Assembly (NCBI GenBank): GCA_004554485.1
Contig: SFLS01000003.1
Coordinates: 1-64,000, forward strand
Direction of reading: 5' to 3'
From: Oscillospiraceae bacterium
Lineage (GTDB): Bacteria; Bacillota; Clostridia; Oscillospirales; Ruminococcaceae
DNA: 64,000 nt
The translations under genes and the position numbers were made by a program. Below the pieces are notes generated by a model, which was not told the DNA's origin, made no database searches, and was given only the letters and a program-made list of their open reading frames with translations. This document shows, piece by piece, positions 57,123 to 63,375 of this stretch (its first letter is position 1; each line of letters opens with the position of its first letter).

Positions 57123-58580
57123 TCAGCCCAGCTTGGCCAGGGCGGCGCGGATGCGGGAAAGGGTTTCCTCCCGGCCCAGCACCACGGCCAGCTCGATGCC
57201 GCCGCCGGGGGTGAACTGCTTGCCGGAAACGGCCACCCGCAGGGGGTACAGCAGCCAGCCGTTCTTGACGCCCAGCTTTTCAATTTCAGCAAATAGCGCC
57301 TCGTGGATAGCGGTCTGGTTCCACTCGGGCAGATTTTCCAGAATCGGCAACACGGCGGTCAGCGCCTCCTTGGCACTCTCCGGAGTGGTTTTCATCTTTT
57401 TGCTGGTATAAAGCGCGGTGTCGTAGTCCGGCACGGCGTCGATAAAGTCCACCTGCTCCGGAATGTCGCTGAGCGCCTCGCAGCGGGTCTGCAGCACGGT
57501 GCAAAGCTCCCGCAGGTCGGCGGTCTCGCTCTTTACCGTTTTGCGGATCCAGGGCAGCGCCTTTTCGTAGAATTCCTCAGCAGAAAGCGCGCGGATATAC
57601 TCACCGTTGATGTAGCGCAGCTTCTGCAGATCAAAGACGGCAGGGCTCTTGGAAATGCCGGAGATATCGAATTCCTTGACCAGCTCCTCCAGCGAGAAGA
57701 TCTCCCGGTCGCCCTTGGGGCTCCAGCCCAGCAGGGCAATATAGTTGAGGATGGCGGGGGTCAGGTAGCCCATCTGCACCAGGTCCTCGTAGGAAGCGTC
57801 GCCATGGCGTTTGCTGAGCTTATGGGTCGCATCCCGCATGACCGGAGCGCAGTGGATATACTTGGGGATCTCCCAGCCGAAGGCCTCGTACAGCAGGTTG
57901 TACTTGGGGGTGGAGGAAAGGTATTCGTTGCCGCGGATGACGTGGGTGATGCCCATGGTGTGGTCGTCCACCACGTTGGCAAAGTTGTAGGTGGGCATAC
58001 CGTCGCCTTTGATCAGGATCTGATCATCAAGGGTGCTGCAGTCCACGGTCACGTCGCCGTACACCTCGTCGTGGAAGGTAACGGTGCCTTCGGTGGGGAC
58101 CTTCTGCCGGATAACGTAAGGCACGCCGGCGGCCAGCTTGGCCTCCACCTCTTCCTTGGAAAGGTTGCGGCAATGGCCGTCGTAGCGGGGCGCCATGCCG
58201 GAGGCCTCCTGCACCTTGCGCACCTCCTCCAGCCGCTCCTTGTCGCAGAAGCAGTAGTAGGCATGGCCGCTTTCCACCAGCTTCAGGGCATATTCCTTGA
58301 ACATATCCATCCGCTGGCTTTGGATATAGGGGCCGACGGGTCCGCCGATATCGGGACCCTCATCCCAGATGAGGCCGGTTTCTTTCAGCGTTTTATAGAT
58401 GATCTCGACGGCGCCTTCTACCTGACGCTCCTGGTCGGTGTCCTCAATCCGCAGCAGAAAACGGCCGTTGTGGCCTTTGGCGACAAGATAGGCGAACAGC
58501 GCGGTACGCAGGTTGCCGACGTGCATATAGCCGGTGGGGCTGGGGGCAAACCGGGTACGAACATGGTCGAACTGGAACAT
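57123..58580 (-). CDS. gltX: Glutamyl-tRNA synthetase
   Basis: A 485-residue class I synthetase: [26 protein letters not shown] (HIGH form HVGN), CHTC-like zinc region [48 protein letters not shown] (KMSKS form KLSKR) and a helical anticodon-binding C-terminus. It may be discriminating or non-discriminating; sequence inspection does not decide. It has its own promoter and terminator. Confidence 0.97.
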   Translation of the reverse strand: MFQFDHVRTRFAPSPTGYMHVGNLRTALFAYLVAKGHNGRFLLRIEDTDQERQVEGAVEIIYKTLKETGLIWDEGPDIGGPVGPYIQSQRMDMFKEYALKLVESGHAYYCFCDKERLEEVRKVQEASGMAPRYDGHCRNLSKEEVEAKLAAGVPYVIRQKVPTEGTVTFHDEVYGDVTVDCSTLDDQILIKGDGMPTYNFANVVDDHTMGITHVIRGNEYLSSTPKYNLLYEAFGWEIPKYIHCAPVMRDATHKLSKRHGDASYEDLVQMGYLTPAILNYIALLGWSPKGDREIFSLEELVKEFDISGISKSPAVFDLQKLRYINGEYIRALSAEEFYEKALPWIRKTVKSETADLRELCTVLQTRCEALSDIPEQVDFIDAVPDYDTALYTSKKMKTTPESAKEALTAVLPILENLPEWNQTAIHEALFAEIEKLGVKNGWLLYPLRVAVSGKQFTPGGGIELAVVLGREETLSRIRAALAKLG

Positions 58581-58641
58581 AATTCTTCATCCTTTGTGAT
58601 ATGAAAATTGTAACGGGCAACCCCCGCATTTTTACTAATTT

Positions 58642-58670
58642 ATACTACCGCCAAAGCCTGCGGCTGTCAA
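58642..58670 (-). promoter_or_regulatory. Promoter of gltX
   Basis: On the minus strand TTGACA (58665-58670), a 17-base spacer and TAGTAT (58642-58647). Confidence 0.75.
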
Positions 58671-58718
58671 GGAGAAAGTAGCTGCATACCGCCCGCCCGG
58701 CTCTGCTTTGCCAAAAAA

Positions 58719-58750
58719 GCCGGAGCCTCCCGCGAACGGGAGGCTCCGGC
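58719..58750 (-). terminator. Terminator of the DUF2804 gene
   Basis: A 14-bp perfect stem with a 4-base loop; on the minus strand followed by TTTTTTGG. Confidence 0.9.
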
Positions 58751-58759
58751 AGCGGAAGG

Positions 58760-59794
58760 TTACCACTTATTATAAACCTTTTCGGCAAAGCCCAGCAGGT
58801 CCCGGATCTCCAGCCGGGTGCCGTCATCCAGCACGGCGGTGCCGGTAAAGCGGCCAAATACCTGATGCTGGTCGCTGCAGATGATGCCGATATCGGTGCA
58901 GCTGGCCCGGTCCAGCACCGGCGTAAAGGCCATTTCGAACCGGCCGTCGCTGGAGGTAAAGCGCCACGGGCTCATAAAGTCATCCCGGCCGTCCTTCTGC
59001 GGGATCCCAAAGGTCAGGCGGTCCAGCTTGTGGGCAACGCCGTCGTAAAACAGCATATTTTCGCTGGCAGCGCCGGTATCCCCAAAGCCGTAGCCGATAT
59101 TAAAGCCGAAGGGCCGGCCGTTTACCAGGCCGTTGCCGCTGCCCCAGTACCAGGTGTTTTTATAGGTCCAGACGCCGCGGCCCCAGTCCAGTGTGGCAAA
59201 GGTCTCGGCAGGGTCAAACTCGATAACCTGCCCGTCCCATTCCACCCGGCCGGCGGCACGCATACAGTTGATCTTCTGGTTGTAATAAAAGGCCTTTTTA
59301 TCCTCGGCAAAGGGGGTCACAATCACCATGGAATCCTGCGGCGTGTCGGTCAGGGTGAATTCCGCCGTGACCGGCTTGCGGTCCAGAAAATTTTTGACCC
59401 AGGCCGTCAGGCGGCGGGTGCCGTCCGGCAGCACCTTAAAGCAGAAATCGGCGTCCTTGCGCCGCACGGCGACGTCTCCGGCGGCGCTGCTGGCCGGGAA
59501 CCCCGTTTTGCCGCCGGGGAAGGGAAAGATGATATTGACGGTGCGTTCCCACGGCCGCGAAAAATCCAGCAGCGAAAAGCCCAGAAGACCCATGTAGCTG
59601 TTGTCGTCAATGGTCAGGGCGACGCCCCAGCGGTCGTTCATGATCAGGTAGTAATCCCACTCCTTGATGCGGTGGGCGGCGGCGCGGATGGCCCGGCGGT
59701 CGTACTGCTTAATGAGACTGCGGGCAAAGCCGGCTTCGCACAGCTCGCCCTGTTCGTTCAGCAGCGGGCCGGGGGTGGTCAGTTCTTTCTGCAT
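58760..59794 (-). CDS. DUF2804 domain-containing protein
   Basis: A 344-residue protein of the DUF2804 family: IKEWDYYLIMNDRWGVALTIDDNSYMGLLGFSLLDF, TLDWGRGVWTYKNTWYWGSGNG and FNIGYGFGDTGAASENMLFYDG are the conserved blocks, mostly predicted beta-strand. There is no signal peptide. The function is unknown, though the fold resembles lipocalin-like or hydroxyneurosporene-synthase-like proteins. The start at 59794 is the family start behind AAGGAGG; earlier in-frame codons run into the repeat region. Confidence 0.85.
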   Translation of the reverse strand: MQKELTTPGPLLNEQGELCEAGFARSLIKQYDRRAIRAAAHRIKEWDYYLIMNDRWGVALTIDDNSYMGLLGFSLLDFSRPWERTVNIIFPFPGGKTGFPASSAAGDVAVRRKDADFCFKVLPDGTRRLTAWVKNFLDRKPVTAEFTLTDTPQDSMVIVTPFAEDKKAFYYNQKINCMRAAGRVEWDGQVIEFDPAETFATLDWGRGVWTYKNTWYWGSGNGLVNGRPFGFNIGYGFGDTGAASENMLFYDGVAHKLDRLTFGIPQKDGRDDFMSPWRFTSSDGRFEMAFTPVLDRASCTDIGIICSDQHQVFGRFTGTAVLDDGTRLEIRDLLGFAEKVYNKW

Positions 59795-59863
59795 GGGGGA
59801 CCTCCTTGATAATGTCATTCCGGGGCGCGGCCCCGGGCGGGGAGAGTGCAGGGGGAAAGGCAC

Positions 59864-59946
59864 GGCCCGCAGGGCCGGCTGCCGCAGGCAGCCGCGGCGA
59901 TCTTCGATCGCCGGCCCCGCCCTCCGGACGGGGCGCCCTGCGGGCC
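59864..59946. repeat. Four-arm palindromic element, copy 8
   Basis: 83 bp with standard 12-bp ends (59864-59875, 59935-59946). Hairpins: cggctgcc/ggcagccg (loop gca), cggcgatc/gatcgccg (loop ttc; arm shared with copy 6) and gccccg-c-cc/gg-a-cggggc (loop tcc, one mismatch). It abuts the 37-bp tandem repeat. Confidence 0.88.
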
Positions 59947-60030
59947 GCCCGGTTTCCGGCTTTTTGCCGATCAGGCTTCGGCCGCCCGGTTTCCGGCTTT
60001 TTGCCGATCAGGCTTCGGCGGCCCGGTTCA
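59943..60030. repeat. 37-bp tandem duplication at the 3' end of the DUF1858 gene
   Basis: Two exact copies (59944-59980 and 59981-60017) plus a partial, slightly diverged third that continues into the coding sequence. The second copy contains the DUF1858 gene's stop codon; the first repeats it outside the gene and touches the end of four-arm element copy 8. Confidence 0.92.
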
Positions 60031-60205
60031 GCGCCTCCATCAGCGCGGGGACGTCGATGCCGTGGGCCAGCGCGCCCTGCTCGATGTTCTCAAAGTGGGC
60101 GGCGGCGCAGCCGATGCAGCCCATGCCGAAGCGCTGCAGCACCTCCACGGTAGCAGGATATTTCTGTACAGTCTCCATAATACCCATCTCTTTGGTGATC
60201 AGCAT
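60008..60205 (-). CDS. DUF1858 domain-containing small protein
   Basis: A 65-residue protein, MLITKEMGIMETVQKYPATVEVLQRFGMGCIGCAAAHFENIEQGALAHGIDVPALMEALNRAAEA, matching the DUF1858 (ScdA N-terminal-like) family with its CxxC (CIGC). The family is linked to iron-sulfur or redox functions; its role is unproven. The last codons and stop lie in a tandem duplication. It has its own promoter upstream. Confidence 0.9.
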   Translation of the reverse strand: MLITKEMGIMETVQKYPATVEVLQRFGMGCIGCAAAHFENIEQGALAHGIDVPALMEALNRAAEA

Positions 60206-60253
60206 ATATTTTCATTCTCCTCTGCATTAAAATAACGGTTTTTTACCACTTTC

Positions 60254-60282
60254 AGTATAGTAGCTTTCCCCGAATTTGTAAA
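60254..60282 (-). promoter_or_regulatory. Promoter of the DUF1858 gene
   Basis: On the minus strand TTTACA (60277-60282), a 17-base spacer and TATACT (60254-60259). Confidence 0.75.
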
Positions 60283-60329
60283 CAGAATCCGAACTTTTTT
60301 GCAGGGGCGGGCCAACCGCCCCACCTTGA

Positions 60330-60359
60330 TTGACAAGCAGCGGCGGGATGGTGTAAAAT
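60330..60359 (+). promoter_or_regulatory. Promoter of the lipoprotein sortase gene
   Basis: TTGACA (60330-60335), an 18-base spacer and TAAAAT (60354-60359). Confidence 0.75.
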
Positions 60360-60415
60360 AATGCCGTCCCAACCAGAAAGGACGCATAATACCAGAAAGA
60401 AGCATGAGGAATGCC

Positions 60416-61318
60416 ATGAAAAAGACAACACGCCTGCTCACCCTGCTGCTGGCCCTTTGCATGATACTGACCCTGAGCGCCTGCGGCAAAGATCCGGTGG
60501 CTCCTGTCGACCCCGTCGACCCGGCCGGCCCCACCTCCCCCGAGGACCCCAACGGCGAGGGAGAGCTTACCAAAGAAGAACAGCTCAAGGAGCTGCAGAA
60601 AAAGATGCTGGAGAATACTCTGGCAATGCAGCAGAAGAACAAGCATACCATCGGCTGGCTTTATATCGACGGCACCACCATCGATGATGTGGTGGTCAAG
60701 GTGGATTACAGTGATTATAAAAACGAGCATTACCTGCGGCTCAATGCCTATGGGGAATATGATAACGACGGCTGCTACTTTGCCGATTGGCGCTGCAAAT
60801 CCGGCGGCCGGGAGGCCCTTTCCAAAAACACGGTGATCTACGGCCACAACCTGGGCCGCCCCCAAAACAGCATTTTTTTCGATAAAGAGAACCACGCAAA
60901 CGGCCCCAAGTTCGCGCAGCTGCTGAAATACCAGGACCCGGAGTTTGCCAGGAGCCACCCGTACATCTACTATTCCACCATCGAAGAGGATATGGTCTGG
61001 CAGGTCTTTGCCGTCTTTTACACCGATATCAGCTTTGACTATATCAACCCGGCCCCGACCGACGCGGCCTATACCAGCCTGCTGAAAAAGGCGCAGGACC
61101 TTTCCTTCTACGACTACGACGTGGAGGTGACCAGCAACGATAAGATCCTGACCCTTTCCACCTGCACCTACCGCCTGGCCGATAATACCAAACTGCATTA
61201 CCCGAACAACTACCGCTATGTTGTAATGGCCAAGCTGCTGCCCGCCGGCGCCGAGCTGGCGGATGAGGTGGCGCTGACCGTCACCAAGAACGCCCCCAAA
61301 CAGCCCGCGGCGCAATAA
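60416..61318 (+). CDS. Class B sortase with lipoprotein signal peptide
   Basis: A 300-residue protein. MKKTTRLLTLLLALCMILTLSACGKD is a lipoprotein signal (LSAC lipobox), followed by a Pro-rich linker (DPVAPVDPVDPAGPTSPEDP), a charged helix and the sortase B domain. The triad is YGHNL (about H144), LSTCT (about C250) and YRYVVMAKLL (about R267). GAGGA five bases before 60416 favours this start over 60404. Sortases are usually held by a membrane helix, so a lipid anchor is unusual. It is monocistronic, with its own promoter and terminator. Confidence 0.88.
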   Translation: MKKTTRLLTLLLALCMILTLSACGKDPVAPVDPVDPAGPTSPEDPNGEGELTKEEQLKELQKKMLENTLAMQQKNKHTIGWLYIDGTTIDDVVVKVDYSDYKNEHYLRLNAYGEYDNDGCYFADWRCKSGGREALSKNTVIYGHNLGRPQNSIFFDKENHANGPKFAQLLKYQDPEFARSHPYIYYSTIEEDMVWQVFAVFYTDISFDYINPAPTDAAYTSLLKKAQDLSFYDYDVEVTSNDKILTLSTCTYRLADNTKLHYPNNYRYVVMAKLLPAGAELADEVALTVTKNAPKQPAAQ

Positions 61319-61352
61319 AGCCCCCGGCGGGGAAACAAACAGAATACGGTTC

Positions 61353-61390
61353 AGGCCCGCCCGGCGGCACAGCGCCTTCCGGGAGGGCCT
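61353..61390 (+). terminator. Terminator of the lipoprotein sortase gene
   Basis: The stem aggcccgcccgg with ccgggagggcct (one mismatch), followed by TTTTTC. Confidence 0.8.
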
Positions 61391-61422
61391 TTTTCAGAGC
61401 AAAACATCATCGTGCAAGCGAA

Positions 61423-61455
61423 AAAGCCCCTGCCGGAATTTCCGGCAGGGGCTTT
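61423..61455 (-). terminator. Terminator of the broken AbrB-type gene
   Basis: A 15-bp perfect stem (61423-61437 with 61441-61455), followed on the minus strand by TTCGC and preceded by the remnant's stop codon. Confidence 0.75.
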
Positions 61456-61472
61456 GTAATCCGCAAAGAGGA

Positions 61473-61638
61473 TCAGAGCTTGGCGAGCTTATTACGGCAG
61501 CCGCGGCAGACATACTTGTCCTCGTAGGTGGCAAGCTCTTCCTTGGAACCGCAGAAAATGCAGTTGGGGAGATACTTTTTGAGAATGACCTGACCGCCCA
61601 AGGTTGTCCACTTTTCTTACGATGCCGGTAGATTTCAT
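61473..61638 (-). pseudogene. AbrB/SpoVT-type transition-state regulator with internal deletion
   Basis: The frame starts MKSTGIVRKVDNLG, the N-terminus of AbrB-type swapped-hairpin regulators, behind a good AAGGAGG site. It then jumps, in another frame, to GGQVILKKYLPNCIFCGSKEELATYEDKYVCRGCRNKLAKL, the zinc-ribbon C-terminus of clostridial AbrB/SpoVT proteins. The join is at about 61592-61597. Roughly 25-27 codons (the IVIPKELRR core) are missing and the frame is shifted, so no functional DNA-binding protein is made. The unshifted frame would give only a 48-residue peptide. Promoter-like AT-rich sequence and a terminator are intact. Confidence 0.75.
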
Positions 61639-61929
61639 TGTACAATTCCTCCTTGTGAATGGATTAGCTTGTCTGAACTTCCAAATTCTTACATTATTCT
61701 ATCTTTTCTTAATCTTTTTATGAAGTATACCATTTAATTCCATGAAAAACAAGAGGGAATCTGTCAAAAAACATCAAAAGGAATGGACAATTTTTGGCCT
61801 GAAAGCCCCGCCTTTTTGGGAAAATTTACTGAAAAAACGCAAAAACGCAAAATTGGTGCATTCTTCCACAATTCGACAATTCACATCATATCCGGAAAAA
61901 TAAGACAGAACAAAGGGGAGAGATCGGCC
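61639..61929. other. AT-rich intergenic region before spmA
   Basis: It holds the ribosome site and probable promoter of the AbrB remnant on the minus strand (TTCATA, 17 bases, TAGAAT). On the plus strand TTCGACAA (61872-61879), the complement of an extended Spo0A box TTGTCGAA, lies 51 bases before spmA. No gene is seen. Confidence 0.45.
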
Positions 61930-62508
61930 ATGATGAACGCCGTGTTGGTGGGGATGCTTATCTTTTCGGTGGTAAGCGCGGCCTTCGGGGGGAATATGGA
62001 AGCACTTTCGGCCGCGGCGCTTTCCGGCTGTGGGGAGGCCGTGACGCTGGTCATCTCTCTGACAGGGATGCTGTGCCTGTGGTGCGGCCTGATGAAGATC
62101 GCCCAGCAGTGCCGGCTGACCGAAGCGGTCGCCCGTCTGTTCCGGCCGCTCACCCGCCTGCTGTTTCCGGAGCTGCCCGCCGGCAGCCCCGCCCTGCAGG
62201 CCATCTGTATGAACCTTTCCGCCAATCTGCTGGGACTGGGCAACGCGGCCACACCGCTGGGGCTGGCGGCCATGCAGGAGCTGCAGAAGCTGAACCGGCA
62301 AAAGGATACCGCCAGCAATGCCATGGTGACCTTTGTGGTGCTGAATACCGCCTCCCTGCAGCTGATCCCCACCACCTGCGCGGTGCTGCGGCAGCAGGCA
62401 GGCAGCGCCGCCCCCATGGAGATCCTGCCGGCGGTGTGGCTCAGCTCGGTCGCTTCCGCCGCGGCGGCGCTGACCCTGGCCCGCCTGCTGAGAGGAGGCA
62501 GGCACTGA
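61930..62508 (+). CDS. spmA: Spore maturation protein A
   Basis: A 192-residue membrane protein of the nucleoside-recognition (Gate) domain family. SpmA and SpmB are needed for spore core dehydration and heat resistance. Seen: GCGEAVTLVISLTGMLCLWCGLMKIAQQCRLTEAVARLFRPLTRLLFPELP and MNLSANLLGLGNAATPLGLAAMQELQKLN (the conserved GLGNAATPxG motif). A GGGGAGAG site precedes 61930; a longer in-frame start at 61783 is unsupported. spmB begins directly at its stop. Confidence 0.93.
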   Translation: MMNAVLVGMLIFSVVSAAFGGNMEALSAAALSGCGEAVTLVISLTGMLCLWCGLMKIAQQCRLTEAVARLFRPLTRLLFPELPAGSPALQAICMNLSANLLGLGNAATPLGLAAMQELQKLNRQKDTASNAMVTFVVLNTASLQLIPTTCAVLRQQAGSAAPMEILPAVWLSSVASAAAALTLARLLRGGRH

Positions 62509-63030
62509 ATGGGCTTTACCGCCTGGCTTATCCCACTCATCATTACCGGGCTGTTTGGTTGGGGCCTGGCCTGCGGGGTGGACGTTTTCGATTGCTTTTT
62601 GCAGGGGGCAAAGGAGGGGCTGAGGACCGCCGCCTCCATTGCCCCGGCGCTGGTCTGCCTGCTGACTGCCGTTACCATGCTCCGGGCCAGCGGAGGGCTG
62701 GCGGTACTCACCGGCTTTCTGCGTCCGGCCGCCGAAGCGCTGGGCTTCCCGGCGGAGGCGCTGCCGCTGGCGCTGCTCAAGCCGGTTTCCGGCAGCGGCA
62801 GCACGGCGCTGCTGCACCAGCTGCTGGAGCAGTACGGCCCGGACGGATTCATCGGGCGGGTCGCCAGCGTGCTGGCAGCCTCCTCCGAGACCACCTTCTA
62901 CGCCATTGCGGTGTACTACGGCGCGGTGCAGGTGCGCAGGACCCGGCATACGCTGGTCAGCTCGCTGGCGGGTGACGCCGCCGCCATGCTGATGAGCGCC
63001 CTTTCGGTTCGGCTGTTGCTGGGCGCGTAG
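62509..63030 (+). CDS. spmB: Spore maturation protein B
   Basis: A 173-residue partner of SpmA with the same Gate-type fold: WLIPLIITGLFGWGLACGVDVFDCFLQGAKEGLRTAASIAPALVCLLTAVTMLRASGG and LLKPVSGSGSTALLHQLLEQYGPDGFIGRVASVLAASSETTFYAIAVYYGAV. It begins immediately after spmA. Its last 16 codons and stop are repeated downstream in a 63-bp tandem duplication. Confidence 0.93.
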   Translation: MGFTAWLIPLIITGLFGWGLACGVDVFDCFLQGAKEGLRTAASIAPALVCLLTAVTMLRASGGLAVLTGFLRPAAEALGFPAEALPLALLKPVSGSGSTALLHQLLEQYGPDGFIGRVASVLAASSETTFYAIAVYYGAVQVRRTRHTLVSSLAGDAAAMLMSALSVRLLLGA

Positions 63031-63109
63031 CCGGCGCCGCCCGCCGCCATGCTGATGAGCGCCCTTTCGGTTCGGCTGTTGCTGGGCGCGTAGCCGGCGC
63101 CGCCCGCCG
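62978..63109 (+). repeat. 63-bp tandem duplication of the spmB 3' end
   Basis: Copy one is 62978-63040 and copy two 63041-63103, exact, with the match running to 63109. Each holds the codons for MLMSALSVRLLLGA, a TAG stop and 10 more bases. The second copy is untranslated, because the first stop is intact, and it runs into the left end of four-arm element copy 9. Confidence 0.95.
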
Positions 63110-63185
63110 GGCAGCCCGCCCCTGCGGGGCGGGCTCCACGGTCTTCGACCGTGGGTTTTGGCTTTGCCAAAACGCCCGGCGGGCG
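63101..63185. repeat. Four-arm palindromic element, copy 9 (different terminal stem)
   Basis: 85 bp with ends cgcccgccgggc / gcccggcgggcg, unlike the other copies yet fully paired. Hairpins: agcccgcccc/ggggcgggct (loop tgc), ccacggtc/gaccgtgg (loop ttc) and gttttggc/gccaaaac (loop ttt). The left end overlaps the spmB duplication. Confidence 0.88.
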
Positions 63186-63271
63186 TCCGGCGTCCGGCAT
63201 CATCCGCCGAAAAAACGCCCCAAACCCCCGCATTATTCAAATTTTCTTCATGCTTTTCGACCGTAAAATGC

Positions 63272-63338
63272 TATAATCATATCAATAAGGATCACCGCTG
63301 AAACGGCGCTTTTCAAACGCCCCGCGCTGTGGTACAAT
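63272..63338 (+). promoter_or_regulatory. Two candidate -10 boxes upstream of the response regulator
   Basis: TATAAT (63272-63277) and TACAAT (63333-63338). The -35 matches are weak for both (TTCATG with a long spacer; TTTTCA with 17 bases). Confidence 0.45.
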
Positions 63339-63375
63339 AAAAAGGAAAGTACGATGCCGCAAGGAGGAAACAAGC

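Noticed and set aside
59943..60030. Direct repeats as a CRISPR array
   Set aside because: The two 37-bp units are adjacent without spacers and duplicate a gene's 3' end. No cas gene is present.
61394..61645. An 83-codon minus-strand frame over the AbrB remnant
   Set aside because: It is in the third frame, starts inside the ribosome-site region and has no homology. The remnant's own two frames explain the sequence.
62978..63109. Frameshifted or extended spmB reading through the duplication
   Set aside because: The stop in the first copy is intact and the protein already has normal length.
3398..63185. The four-arm elements as simple rho-independent terminators
   Set aside because: None has a T-run after the closing stem, several genes already have separate terminators (for example at 30663), and the three-hairpin layout is not that of a terminator.
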